From positions 1 to 40,228 of the forward strand of contig JASJFT010000314.1 in assembly GCA_030770425.1 (NCBI GenBank): a DNA stretch of 40,228 nt, in the 5' to 3' direction. Shown piece by piece: positions 1 through 11,660 of this stretch. How positions within the stretch are numbered: position 1 is the first letter of the stretch; the number at the start of each line of letters is the position of its first letter. The DNA comes from Darksidea phi (lineage: Eukaryota > Ascomycota > Dothideomycetes > Pleosporales > Lentitheciaceae). The notes under the pieces are model-generated. The model searched no databases. It was given only the letters and a program-made list of their open reading frames with translations, and was not told the DNA's origin. The position numbers and the translations under genes were made by a program.

Positions 1-73
1 CTATTAGTTAATTAGAAGGCTACCTTAGCTATTATAACTCCTAGTTAATTATACTTAGTCCTAGGGTCTTATA
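1..73 (+). mobile_element. 3' end of a family A LTR (element X, rest lies left of the window)
   Basis: This matches the last 73 bases of the 268-bp family A LTR base for base in layout, ending GGGTCTTATA (formerly ...TTACA). It is followed directly by sequence from the middle of the family A 3' tail, so an element whose 3' LTR ends here was inserted into the tail of another family A copy (F). The expected 5-bp target duplication on this side is TTATA (74-78); its partner is outside the window. Confidence 0.88.
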
Positions 74-341
74 TTATATAGTATATATATTAGAAAAATA
101 TTTTTTAGATAATAATTTATATAATAAAATAAGTAAATATATATAGGGTTATATAATATTAATATACTCTAAGAATAATCTAAAGGGTACTAGTTAAATC
201 GTTTTTTTAAGTAAGGAGTAATAGATATAGATATCTACCTACCTCCTCTACCTCTCCCTTTCTTCTAAAAAGTATTTTTTTTTCTTAATTATTCGTTTAC
301 TAGACCCTTAAGGATAAGATTTTATTTTAGAAGAAAGATAA
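74..341 (+). mobile_element. 3' untranslated tail of family A element F, with polypurine tract
   Basis: Aligns with the last ~270 bases before the 3' LTR of element B (30022-30293), including a pyrimidine-rich run near 240-268 and the purine run AGAAGAAAGA (329-338) that sits three bases before the LTR. That run is the plausible plus-strand primer. CG pairs in B appear here as TA, so this copy is more heavily mutated. It begins in mid-tail because X was inserted at 73/74. Confidence 0.85.
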
Positions 342-609
342 TATTATAATCTATTTTCTAGATAATCTAGTTATTTTACTTATTTTTTATTTTAGTTAGT
401 AGATTAGGTAATCCTAAGGATTAGTCTAATAGGTAGTTAGCTTATTTAGTATACTAAGTCCTATTTAGATATAAGAACCTCCTATTCTTATACTCTTATA
501 GTACTATTTTAGAATAGCTTTAATATACTAATTCTACTATTAGTTAATTAGAAGACTATCTTAGCTATTATAACTTCTAGTTAATTATACTTAGTTCTAA
601 GGTCTTATA
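342..609 (+). mobile_element. 3' LTR of family A element F
   Basis: Full 268-bp family A LTR, beginning TATTATAATC and ending GGTCTTATA. It ends the F element. The five bases after it are AGAGT (610-614), the expected target duplication; the 5' end of F is left of the window. The TTAGCGCGCTAA palindrome of other copies reads TTAGTATACTAA here, a palindrome-preserving CG to TA change. Confidence 0.93.
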
Positions 610-1559
610 AGAGTACTACTAATATATTTTATTAACTAATTATATATTAGGATTATTTTATTTACTAGATAGATAGATACTAGAGTAAGTACTCTTCTTT
701 AAATAGATAGTATAAGAAGATATACTAATAGCTTTAAATAGACGTTATATAATATAGTTAATAAGAACTTTTAAAGTATTAGCTTTTAATATTAATACTA
801 TACTACTAGTTCTTAAAAAGGAGTAGAAAGGATTCGAATTATAAGATATATATAGATAGATAGATATAGAAATACTAAGATAGTAAAAGAGTTATATTTA
901 GATAGAGATAAGATAAATTCTTAAGAAGATATAATAGTAGAATATAGGATTATATAAGGTCTAATATATTACTATAGCTAGTCCGATAATAATCTAGAAG
1001 TCTTTTAATAGAAGTAGATATAATAAGATCTAATTTATAGAGATTTAAATACTCTATTATAATCTATATAGATTATAAGAATTTAATAAAGTTTTTATAA
1101 AATAAACCCTTAATTAGAAGATAGATATAATAGATATAGACCCTTATAATCTATAATATTAAAATTATATATACTAAGAAATTAGAAAATAAATAAGCTA
1201 ATACTTTAAGTAGAAGACCTAATTATTAAGAAAAAGAAAAATCTAGTATAGTAATTTTTAAATTATAGTTAAATAGGATAATTATCTATAATTATCTAAA
1301 ACTAGCTAGAATATAAGAAATTACCCTTAATTAGAAAGAAAATAAATAGATATAATAAATTTATATAGCTACTATAGAAGTAGTAAATAAATAAGATAAA
1401 ATCTAAGAAATAATCTAAGAAAAGAATAGAATTATTTATATATTCTAAAGAATATACGTACCTAAAGTAATCTAAAAAGAATTTATTAAATAATATTATA
1501 AAGTACTAGTATAAGAATACTAAGAAGTAGAAAAAATTCTTAAAAGATTAATAAGAATC
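610..1559 (+). pseudogene. Element G pol, first part: Gypsy RNase H and start of integrase
   Basis: Read forward through RIP stops, about 1060-1230 gives the end of a Ty3/Gypsy RNase H: an IYIDYKNLIKFL motif (family consensus YTDHKNL) followed by KPLIRRQIQQIQ and an ANTLSRRPN motif (consensus ADALSRR). About 1455-1559 gives IYVPKVI and a YYKVLV...YQEVEKIL motif, matching the start of the integrase zinc-binding region (H...H part, with His now Tyr). The frame then stops at a minus-strand family A LTR and resumes after it at 9305. I do not recognise 610-1000, which should be upstream pol. RT motifs are not visible because the element is cut on the left by F. The order RNase H then integrase makes it Gypsy, not Copia. 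Confidence 0.75.
1555..1559. repeat. Target site duplication of element H (GAATC), left copy
   Basis: GAATC lies directly before the minus-strand LTR and again directly after the other LTR of H (9300-9304). A 5-bp duplication is typical of Ty3/Gypsy integrases and fixes both ends of H. Removing H plus one copy rejoins the integrase reading of G. Confidence 0.93.
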
Positions 1560-1827
1560 TATAAGACCCTAGGACTAAGTATAATTAACTAGGAGTTATA
1601 ATAGCTAAGGTAGCCTTCTAATTAACTAATAGTAGAATTAGTATATTAAAGCTATCCTAAGATAGCGCTATAAGGATATAAGAATAGAGGGTTCTTATAC
1701 CTAAATAGGACTTAGCGCGCTAAATAAACTAACTAACTATTAGGCTAATCCTTAGAATTACCTAATCTACTAATCGAAATAGAAAATAAGTAAAATAACT
1801 AGGTTACCTAGAGAATAAACTATAATA
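1560..1827 (-). mobile_element. 3' LTR of element H
   Basis: Reverse complement of the 268-bp family A LTR, reading TATAAGACCC at its left end and ...ACTATAATA at its right. Immediately inside it, TTATCTTTCTTCT (1828-1840) is the complement of the polypurine tract, which marks this as the 3' LTR. Confidence 0.94.
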
Positions 1828-2419
1828 TTATCTTTCTTCTAAAATAAGACCTTATCCTTAAGGGCCTAGTAAACGAATAATTAAGAAAAAACGCTTTTAG
1901 AGAGAGGAGAAAGAAGAGGGAAAGATAGGGGAGGTAGATAGATACCTATATCTATTACTCCCTACTCGAAAAATAATTTAACTAATACCCTCTAGATTAT
2001 TCTTAAAGTATATTAATATTATATAGTTCTATATATATCTACTTATTTTATTATATAAATTATTATTTAAAAAATATTTTTCTAATATATATACTATATA
2101 ACGCGCTTAATATATTTAAAGGGTATTATAAAATATATAAAAGAATACTAATAATTTAGTTTTTAATATTACCTAGAAGTTATATACGCGTAGTCCTATT
2201 AAAAGGTAAGACTTACTCCTCCTACGTTCTTACTCGTAGTAAAGTAAGACTATAAAAGGGTACTTTAAGCTTAAGGGTAGTTATTATAGGCTCTAGATAT
2301 TATATTATCTATTTTAGTAGATTATAAAGGAGAGGTACCCTAAACTTAGAGGTAATTACCCTAAGCTTTAGATATTATACTATCTATTTCGATAGGTTAT
2401 AAAGGATAAGAACCTATAC
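1828..2419 (-). other. 3' UTR of element H with two tandem ~75-bp units
   Basis: Noncoding tail between the pol stop and the 3' LTR. Two copies of the family A 3' UTR repeat unit lie at about 2325-2399 and 2252-2324; elements A and B have three. The pyrimidine-rich run of other copies is represented here by a purine-rich stretch near 1896-1935 on the plus strand. Confidence 0.8.
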
Positions 2420-5400
2420 TTAATATCGATAATTTTTCTAGATTTTTATTTTAACTAGTACCTTATCTTTTAACTAAGGGCTAAGAAACTTATCTTATAA
2501 TATAACTTCTAACTACTAGACTAGCTATTTAGATAGGTCTAGCTTATTAGGGTACTTATTATAGAACTCTTTTACTTTTTAGACTATATTTATAAAATCG
2601 CTTATTAGGTAATAGATTAGATCTAGGTTATAGTCTACCTATTTTATTTAATAGTAAAGCTTACTATAAATAATTTAGCTATTAAAGATATAGGTTATTA
2701 ACTACTTAATATACTTATTTATTTCTATAACTAGTTCTTTAAAGAGTACTTAACTAGGTAATAAATCTTATATAGCTTTATATAATCTATTCGTATAGAA
2801 AATATTATATCTCTTTATATAAAAGGATAACTAGACTATATAAGAGCTATACCTTTAGTTAATAATAAAATAAGATTTATAAATTTACTAGTCTAATTTT
2901 AGACTTAGTCTTAAGATAGTAAATCTCTTAGGTATAATATAGACTTAATCTCTTATATTAAAATTTAGAAGATAGTATTTTTTATTAACTTATTAACTTT
3001 AGGCTTCCTAAGTTATTATAATATTAGCTTAAATATAGTTACGAACCTATTAGACTACTTATATAGTTATATTATTTAATAATTTAGAAGGTTTATAAAT
3101 ACGTTCTTATTAATCCTAGTAATAATAAGCCTTATAGCTAAATTCGATCTCGAATAAAGAAAATCCTATTATATTATATAAAAGAATTACCTAGGTCTAG
3201 TCTATATTAGATAGAAGATTAGACTAGTTATTTTAATAGAAGTTTAGAAAGAGGCGTAATTATTAGTCTAGCTATTAATTAAAAACTTTCGTATTACTAT
3301 TAGTTTATAAATAGTAGGTTATAAATAATAATTAGCTAATTTCTATAAACTTATATAATTCTTTTATAAAGCTTAATATAAACTATAGGCCTTAATTTAA
3401 GACTATAGTATATAGGGGACTAAAGACTTATTATATATATATATAATAAAGAGTAGCTATATCTTTAATAATAGTAGTTTTAAAGTAGGGTAATAAAAAA
3501 GTATATTTTAATAATTTATATATTACTATAAATATATTATTATATCTCTTATAGTCCTTTAAAAAGCTTTTAAAGTCTATAGAAATATCTTTTTATACTC
3601 TTTTAGGTATAGAAAGTAGTTTAAGGAGACCTAAGGTCTTATTTTAAGATTTATAATTCTATTAGTACTATTTATAGTTTCTTACGTAATATTTTATATT
3701 TTTATTTATTATATCTTAGTAATATAGGTTTCTTAGAAGTTTAATAATTTTCTTTATACTTAAATAAGTAATAATCTATATAATATATACTACTTAAATA
3801 AGATAGATCTTAAAAAACTCTACTTTAGATACTACTAACTTCTCTTTTTAGAGAAGGAGCCTAGATAGGGTTAAAGATAGATACTTATATTCTTAACGGG
3901 CTAACTCTTATTCTAGTTTAAGTATAGTATATATATAATTTTCGTAAAATATATAATTAAGAAGTAGGTAAGAATAAGCTTTAATTTTATACTTAGGATC
4001 TTAAGTATTAATAATAGCTATTAATACGGCTATTATAGTAGAGGTCTATTTAAAAGGAATAAAGATATAAGTTCTAGTAACTTTATCTTTTTCCTTTTAA
4101 ATTTTTAATTTCTTTTATTTTTAAGAGAGAATATCCGTAATAATATTAATAGTTCTAGAGTAATAATAAATAATATAGTAGTAATCTACGAGTTTCTTAG
4201 CCTAATAAGACTATTATAGGGTTAGTTTATACTTAGTTAAGAAATACTTTAGTACCTAATAATTAATAATAACTTAAAAGAGTTTATTTAGTTATAACCC
4301 TATAAGCTAAGTCTTTTATTTATTTAATCCTCTTATAACTATAAGTATCTTTTTATTATAGATCTTATAATTTATTTTTATAAATTTTATTATCTTTATA
4401 AAGTAGACTATAAGTTATTAAATTCTATTATCTTAGAACTATATAAAGATATTTACTAAAATACTATTATTTATATTAATTTCTATATAGATTCTATAAT
4501 AGGGCGAGTAATATCTTATAATAACGTCTAAATATAATAATACCTTACTTTTCTTAAATATAGCTCGCTCTTTAGATCTAAAGGTATAGAATTTTCCCTT
4601 TCGTAGTAGTTAGATAAGTAAATAGACTATATAATTATAGTCTTTTAACTATTTATAGTAGTAGTTATAAAAGTCTAGGTAAACTTATAGCTCTTTTAGG
4701 ATTATAAGTTTCTTTTAATCTTTAATAGCTATTATCTTATCGAGGTCTATATAAATCTCTTTAATATTAATAATAAAATCTAAAAACTTTATCTTAGTAA
4801 CTATAAACTTACTTTTTTTAATATTAATCTATAATTCGACCTTCTTAAGCTTATCTAGGATTTTATTTATATATTTTTTATATTTAAGAGGGTCTTCTAA
4901 GTAGATTAAAATATTATTTATATAAATAATATAGATTTTATTAATTTTATTCTTAAGTACTTAATTAATATAATATTAAAAAGTTACTAGTCTATTATAT
5001 AATTTAAAAGGTAAAACGTAATATTTATAATTCTTATATTATATTTTAAAAATTATAAGGTCTTTTATATTAAGATCTAGTCTAATATAATAGAAGACTT
5101 AATATACGTTTAGCTTAGTAAAGACCTTTACTTTAAAGAGTTATATTAGTATCTTCTTAATTAAGAAAATAATTATAATATCTTTCTTTATAATTATATT
5201 AATTTTTTAATAGTTAATATAGAATCTCTACCCCCTTCTTAGCTTTTTAGTAAATAGAATAGGTAAAACGAAGTTAGTATTATTAGTTATAATAAAGCCC
5301 TTTTTTAGGTACTCTTCTAAGTAGACTTTTAGTAACTTTAAATCTTTAAAGAATATATTATAAAGTAGACTTATACTAAACTTACTTATATTATCCTTAA

Positions 5401-6544
5401 GAATAATTTTATAGTTAATATTCTTCCTTCTAGAGGATAGCTTATCTAAGTCGATCTTAGAGAAGTAGTCTAAGATAGCTTCTACGTAATCTTTATAAGG
5501 AAGCTTTTCTACTATTATATCTTATTTTATTAAGTCTTTTAATTATCTATTTTTAATTAATAAGTTAACTTTATATAAGCTAGTAGCTTCTAATATAACT
5601 TCTTCCTTATTTATAAGCTTCTATATATTAGAAGGCTTAAGAAAATATACGTTAAATTTATTACTAATAACCTACTCTAATAGGTTATTAAGAATAAATA
5701 TTACTTTTTTTTTCTTTCTATTATTTTTTCGATAACCTTATTAATTTTTCTTAGATTTAATACTCCTTAAACTATTATTAATATTACTATTCGCGTTCCT
5801 CTATATTTTCTTAGAAGTAGTTTATTAATCCTTTATTATTTATAATAAGGCTTTAGCGGACTTATAGACCTCCTTCTAAAGGATTATAAGAACTTTAATA
5901 GAAATCTCTAAATTAAATAATAGATCCTTTCTAAGTAAATAGACTTTCTTTTATACTTTAACCTATTAATTAATTAAATTATTACGACGTAAAGTATCGT
6001 TCTAGTATTCTAATTCTAGCTTCGAATCTAGCTTTTCTATAGTAGTTAGGTTATATTTTATTTACTTTAAAATATTATCTAACTAGTATAAAGTTCGGTT
6101 ATAATAGTTAATTAAGGATTAAGTTTATTTAAAGAATTTTCTTCTAAATATTATATTATAATATCTAAGCTTATAAAAGAGGAACTAGATAGATATATTC
6201 TTTTCCTAGATTAATAAATTAGCTTAAATAACTATATTAACTAAATAACTATATTTTCTATTAAACTTATTAAGGGGGATTAGTTTCTTTAATTAATAGA
6301 AGATAGGCTTTAGCTTTTTCTTTACTACCTTTAAATATTTAGAGTAGACTAATAGATATATACTAATATTACTATCTACTAATTCCCTTAGCTATACGAC
6401 TAGGCTATTTACTACGAGTTAAATAGGAAATATAAATAATTTTAAATTAATAAGTTATAGTATCTTAATAAGTCGTTAATAATTAAGGGGTTTAATTACT
6501 CCTATATAGGTTATAAGGGAGAAGTCCTTTTCTAATAACTTTTA
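2420..6544 (-). pseudogene. Element H pol (protease, RT, RNase H, integrase, chromodomain), RIP-inactivated
   Basis: Minus-strand frame of about 1375 codons, 18 fewer than in A and B. Order by alignment with B: retropepsin-like region (~6430), RT, RNase H, integrase, C-terminal chromodomain, terminal TAA at 2420-2422. The RT active-site box reads Y-I-N-N at 4913-4924 where the family has Y-I-D-D, so both metal-binding Asp are lost. The penultimate codons read TAT CGA TAT TAA here and CGC TAG TAC TAA in B. This shows the TAG in B is a mutated Arg codon and the TAA is the likely true stop. Numerous other in-frame stops are former Gln, Trp or Arg codons. Confidence 0.85.
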
Positions 6545-8748
6545 TTTTTTAATATTATAGAGGAGATATTAAAGTTATACTTTAAACTACTTTTCTTTTT
6601 ATATAGAAAGTTTAAATAAGCTTCTTCCTTAAAATTATTAAGAAAGGTAATATTAACTTCTACTTTTATAGTACTCTACGTTACTTTATATATAATATAG
6701 TTAAAGTAGTTTTACTATTTATTTCTTTTTTTATAATTAAAGTAATAATTTTACTTTTTATACTTCTTAAAAGAGTAGTTATAAAGTTTAGAGGTATCTT
6801 TAAAATAAATAGACTTCTTTTTTAACTTATTAAAGAAAGACTTACTTATAGTCGACTACTTTCTCTTAAAGGTAGCTAATTAGTTACTTTAAATAAGCTA
6901 GATCTTTTAATACTAATTATTCTTAAGTAATATCCTATTAATTAAAGTTATATATTTATAAAGCTTATTAAAGATAAAATTACTATTATTAAATAGATCT
7001 ATCTTATTTCTTAACTCGAAGTAGAGCTTATCTACGAATTCTTTATTCTACTAGTAATAAAATAAGTAGATCTTTATTACTAGACGCTTAAAATTCTTAA
7101 TAAAGTTATTAACTTCGCTAAATACGTTTATATATAGTTAGTAAAATTTAACTTTTATCTTCTTCTTTATATAAAGATCTTTATAACGTTTCTTAATATA
7201 TTCTAATAGATTTATATTAAATATAAAGTTTACTTCTTCTTTTTTAGAATTTAGCTATATCTAAATATAGTCTTTTACTAGGTCTATTAGTCGGGATATA
7301 ATATAGGCTTAGTAAATCTTAGCTATCTATTAAAGGGTTTCTTATACGTACTAGTCCTTATTAATAATAAGTTTCTATTCTATATTATAGAGCTAGTTCT
7401 TTAGCTTAAGCTCTTTATTATTCTTAAATAAGGTAGAGTCGAGGTAGAATATAGTCTTCTAGAAGCTAAAGATTTATAAAAAGTTACTTTAGTAGTTTCC
7501 TATAATATCCTCCTCCTAAATAAAGATCTATATTCTATTATCTAAAATAATAGTTATAAACCTTAGTAAGACTAATAAGAATCTCGTAGAATAGGTACTA
7601 GGGCGAGGAGTAGAAGCTTTTTCTATTTTCTTCGTAGTAAAGGGTAGTATATCTAATTCTAATAGATACTCGTAGTAGTCCTTATTAGGTAGAAGGGTCT
7701 ATATTAAATCTAGAAATATAATTAGTTTAATAGTTAGTTTTTTTTATAGAAAGCTTATCTAAAAGGTTAAATATTAGACTAAATTCTATTAGAACCTTTC
7801 TAAGAGCTTAGAGGTTTAAAGTAGAATATAATAGATAAAAGGGGTCCTTTAGGGGCGGATATTTAAGTTATTTAACTATACTATTATAAGAAGGAGTCCT
7901 ATCTTCTTTATATCTTATTTATTATTAGGGTTATACTATAATAGCGAAGTCTTAAGAATAGACTTAGGGTTATACTAAGAAAGAACTACGAGTTTAATCT
8001 TAATATAGATAACTACGAGGAAGGACTACTTAAGATCTTTCTCTAAACTTTATTACCTATTTATAATTTTTTAAACTTATTAGAGCTCTTCTTAGAGCTT
8101 TTTAACTTATCTTTTATAGTTATTCCTTTTCTTAGCTAATTAGTTAAACTTATTAGTCGTAGTATTTATAAAGATATTCTTACTAACTATACCTATTCCT
8201 ATAGTATATATTAGCCTTTTAGCTATAATAAGACGGAGACTATTATCTATTAGGATATTAGTAATTAGGTTAGATTCCTTTTAGGTAGCTAGTATATCCT
8301 AGACTATATTATAGTCTAGAAGTTCTTTCTATCCTTTTATATTTATTAAGTAGGGGATTTAAAGTCTATTTTCTTCTCTAAGTAATTTAATCCTTTTAAT
8401 ATATTTATTAATCTTCTCTTTAAGACTATCTTTACTTATACTCTCTTCTTAAGGGAGGAAGATAGTCTTAAGAGTCTAGGGGTTAATATATATATCTTTA
8501 TTAATAAATATCTTTAAGAGGGTTAGTTTATAAGCTTTAGTTAGCTTTTACTAGTATACTTCTTTCTTAAGAGAGGGCTTTTAGCTTCTAACCCTACTTT
8601 AAGCCCTACTTATAACTTATATATTTATTACTTAGCTTATAGCTTATATCTTATCTTTATCTTTCTTCTATAAGAAGATAGGGCGGGAGGACTATTTATT
8701 AGACGAATTAGATCTTAAAGAGTTAGTTTAGTCCTTAGTATTTACTAT
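6496..8748 (-). pseudogene. Element H gag, RIP-inactivated
   Basis: Minus-strand frame colinear with the gag of A and B. The start codon, ATG in the ancestor, reads ATA (plus-strand TAT at 8746-8748) followed by GTA AAT ACT where A has GCG GAC TCC. The candidate frameshift heptamer is conserved as ATTTTTT on the plus strand (6544-6550), six bases further from the start than in A. Product: capsid/nucleocapsid polyprotein with a central coiled coil and a CCHC knuckle in the less mutated copies. Confidence 0.8.
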
Positions 8749-9031
8749 CTTATTATTATACTAATTTAGTAATCTAGTTAATTATATAAAAATAAGTTAG
8801 TTATAAGGTTTAGAATATAAGTCTAATCTTATATAATACTTTTATAGGTTCCTTCTCTCTAAAGGAGATACTAGGTACTTTAGTAATATTAGGGCTTAAA
8901 ATAGTTAGTTTTAAGACTTATCTAAGGAAGTACTACGTATTACCTACCCTAAGTATTATAGACCTTTAGGAATTTTAGGGGATTAATATTTAGCTATTAT
9001 TTCTAACTAAAATTTAGAGATCTTAGAATAA
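8749..9031 (-). other. 5' leader of element H
   Basis: 283-bp untranslated leader between the 5' LTR and the gag start, matching 19492-19775 of A. The primer-binding site should lie at its LTR-proximal end (TTATTCTAAGATC when read on the minus strand). RIP makes the matching tRNA unidentifiable. Confidence 0.75.
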
Positions 9032-9299
9032 TATAAGACCTTAGGACTAAGTATAATTAACTAAGAGTTATAATAGCTAAGGTAGTTTTCTACTTAACTA
9101 ATAGTAGAATTAGTATATTAAAGCTATCCTAAGATAGCGCTATAAGGGTATAAGAATAGAGGGTTCTTATACCTAAATAGGGCTTAATATACTAAATAAA
9201 CTAACTAACTATTAAACTAATCCTTAGAATTACCTAATCTACTAACTAAAATAGGAAATAAGTAAAATAACTAGGTTACCTAGGGAATAGGCCGTAATA
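9032..9299 (-). mobile_element. 5' LTR of element H
   Basis: 268-bp family A LTR in reverse, ending ...GGCCGTAATA, followed by the second GAATC duplication (9300-9304). Confidence 0.94.
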
Positions 9300-9935
9300 G
9301 AATCTACTACTTTTTATATATAAGATAATTAGTTCTTTAAGTTCTTATAAAATATATAGACTACTATAAAAGTAATTATACTAAATATATATTCTATAAA
9401 CTACTATAATTAATAAAGAATATAAAAGATTTATAGAAGATTATAACTATAAACTTTATTATATAGTTACTCTATTCTAAGAAAATAATAATAGGAGTAT
9501 TCTATAATACTATACTAATAGTAGTAGATAAGTTTATAAAGTATATCTACTTTATCTTATATAAAAATAAGAGAAATATAGTAGAATAACTTATTTATAT
9601 TCTACTAAGATATATATTTAATAAATATAGAATACTAGATAAAATAATCTTAAATAAAAATATTAAGTTTATAGTAATATTCTAGTAAATTCTTATAGCT
9701 AAACTAGAAATAAAGTATAATATATTAACTACCTATTATTTATAAATAGATAGACTAATAGAATAAATAAACTAAATAGTAGAATAATACCTTAGATACT
9801 ATCTAAACTATTATTAAAATAATTAGATTATACTTTTATTTATAGTTTAATTTATATATAATAGTTTATAATATAGTATTTAATAAGAATTTCTATTATA
9901 GTAACTATATTTAGATATATATAGAACGTATAAAA
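9300..9935 (+). pseudogene. Element G pol, second part: integrase core
   Basis: Continues the G frame after the H insertion. Readable landmarks: YYFLYIR (end of the zinc-binding region), then FYNTILIVVDKFIKY (consensus Y-D-x-I-L-V-V-V-D-R-x-T-K-Y, first catalytic Asp) near 9500-9540. Near 9730-9775 TYYLQIDRLIEQIN matches the YHPQTDGQTER-type block of Gypsy integrases with His and Gly mutated. The following EQYLRYYLNYYQNN block also fits. It ends where solo LTR S is inserted and resumes in frame at 10499. Confidence 0.82.
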
Positions 9936-10493
9936 TATAGTTAAGGGGATTAAATAAATCTAGCTTTAGTTATATATCTAGGGGAAAACTTCTTTAGTAT
10001 AAAACCCTAGGCGAATATATAATAAATTAATTATAGGCTACTAAGATAATATAATATCTACCTCTTCTAATAGAGGGGTTAGGGTAAGTTCTATTATTCT
10101 AACCTTTAATAGCTAGAAATAGGCTGGTAGAACTTCTAGCTACGTAGCTATTATCCTTAGGAATAAGAGAGAGAAGGTTCGGAGGTAGATTAGTAAAGAT
10201 CGGTTTTTAAGCCGAGCTAATTAGGCCGAGGAATAGGCGCTATACTTACGTCGCCCTCGCTTCTGTAATCGGGCGGTATACAGAATTAAGGGGCGATTTT
10301 TACCGCCTAGAAGTAGTTCCTACCTTCTATATTCTAGGCTATATAAGAAAATTAGTAGAGGGAGTAGAAATTAAACCTATAGTTAATTTACTAGTAGGAT
10401 AATATTAACTTTTAGGACGAGTACTTATATACTACTCGACTATCTCTCCTTATAATATAGTATAATAAAGATAATACTATTCTTTATAAACTA
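9936..10493. mobile_element. Solo LTR S (558 bp) of a different family
   Basis: Begins TATAGTTAAGG and ends ...TTATAAACTA, fitting a former TG...CA LTR, and is flanked by a perfect 5-bp duplication TAAAA (9931-9935 and 10494-10498). Removing it plus one duplication restores the G frame as YRTYKIKLKIYKK. It has no coding capacity and no similarity to the A or C LTRs. It is distinctly richer in G+C than its surroundings (10190-10320) and keeps TG at 10125 and 10264 and CA at 10281, so it is less mutated than the host element. It contains an inverted repeat GGCGGTA/TACCGCC (10272-10278, 10301-10307). A short nonautonomous element would look the same; a solo LTR is the simplest reading. Confidence 0.7.
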
Positions 10494-11100
10494 TAAAATT
10501 AAACTAAAAATATATAAGAAATCTAGATAACTCTAGTCCTATAGCTAAAATAATAAAAGAATAGTAAAAATAATTCTATAAATATACTAATATTTAAAAG
10601 AAGATATAGAATTCCTCTAGGAAAAAATAAAAAAATACTATAATAAAAAATATAAAAAGGAACCCCTCTTTAAGAAGAAAGAAAAGATATAGTTATTATA
10701 AAAGAATATTAAGAGTTAGTAACCTAATAATAAACTAGACTATACTAAGATTAAATCTTATAAAATTAAGAAATAAATATTACTAATAAACTATTAGTTA
10801 AAACTATAATTATAAATAAGAATCTACTATATATTCTATATAAGCTTATTAGAGAAAGTATTATAAAATACTAAACTAGTAGTATACGAAGTAGATATAT
10901 ATAAAGAGAACTCTAAAGAAGAGAAAGTAAAAGAAATTCTAAATAAGAAGATTAGAAATAGAAAAAAGTATTATCTAATTAAATAGTAAGGAATAGATAA
11001 AAAAGAAATTTTATAAAAATAAATCTAAGAATTTAAAAATAATCTTAATTATTCTAAGAAACTTACGGAGTACTAAAACTATAATTTTAAAGAAAATTTA
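10494..11100 (+). pseudogene. Element G pol, third part: integrase C-terminus and chromodomain
   Basis: After S the frame runs through a charged region (KEDIEFLQEKIKKYYNKKYK near 10600) that matches the integrase C-terminal segment before the GPY/F module. A PYKIK-type motif follows near 10760, then a chromodomain at about 10890-11060. The latter reads YEVDIYKEN...VKEILNKKIRNRKKYYLIK and then a WQGID-like block with Trp and Gln as stops. The chromodomain marks G as a chromovirus. No 3' LTR of G is recognisable after 11100, so its 3' end is unresolved. Confidence 0.8.
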
Positions 11101-11129
11101 AGAATAAGATAAGTTTATCTTATAATAAG

Positions 11130-11660
11130 TTAAGAAGATTAAAACTATCTATAATATAATAAAAGATAATTAATAAACTAGAAGAAGTAATATTATTTAT
11201 AATATTATAAGTAATATCTAATATAATTAAAGATATCCCTAGATTCTTCTACTACTCTAGCTATTAAAGCTCTATCTTTTTAGTATTAAGTTTAGCCTTA
11301 AGAGTATAAGACTATCTAGCTACCTTCTTATTAAGAAACTCTTTTTATTTCTATAAATATTAAACTTTTACCTATATATTAGATAACTTTTAATTAAACT
11401 TAGTTATATAATAAAGTAATTTCTTATAATACTTTTTAATCTCTTATAGCTAATCTTAAAGTTTTTCTTAAGTATAGTTAATAAATCGCTTTAATATATA
11501 TAAGTTCTAATATATAGATATTAATTAGAAATAGATACTTAGCTATAGATACTCTAGATAATTAGTAAAAATTTTATATATTTATATAAATATAAGCCTT
11601 ATAGTATTTATTATTAGTTAGAAAAATAATATAAAATACCTCTAACCTACTATATTAAGA
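11130..11660 (-). pseudogene. Unidentified minus-strand reading frame with a coiled coil
   Basis: I do not recognise this sequence. One minus-strand frame gives a coherent amphipathic helix when RIP stops are read as Gln. About 11480 down to 11250 reads as a Lys/Glu/Gln/Leu-rich heptad pattern with segments such as QLQEIKKYYKKLL, KVARQSYTLKAKL and TKKIELQQLEQQ. Just upstream (right) the frame is rich in Ile, Leu and Tyr. It lies downstream of Copia element D's RNase H in the same orientation and abuts the forward-reading end of G. It could be the gag of a further element, a fragment carried by D, or chance. The Q = stop assumption biases toward such patterns, so the call is weak. Confidence 0.35.

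Larger units (their letters stand above)
1560..9299 (-). mobile_element. Element H: complete family A Gypsy retrotransposon, inverted
   Basis: A 7740-bp element in minus orientation: 3' LTR 1560-1827, 3' UTR, pol, gag, leader, 5' LTR 9032-9299, flanked by GAATC on both sides. It is colinear with elements A and B but carries far more CG to TA changes, and I noticed no surviving CA or TG in it. Compared with B it is about 120 bp shorter. Visible causes are one 75-bp 3' UTR unit fewer and a net 18 codons fewer in pol. The coding indels are multiples of three, which suggests they predate inactivation. It is inserted in the integrase region of element G. Confidence 0.93.
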
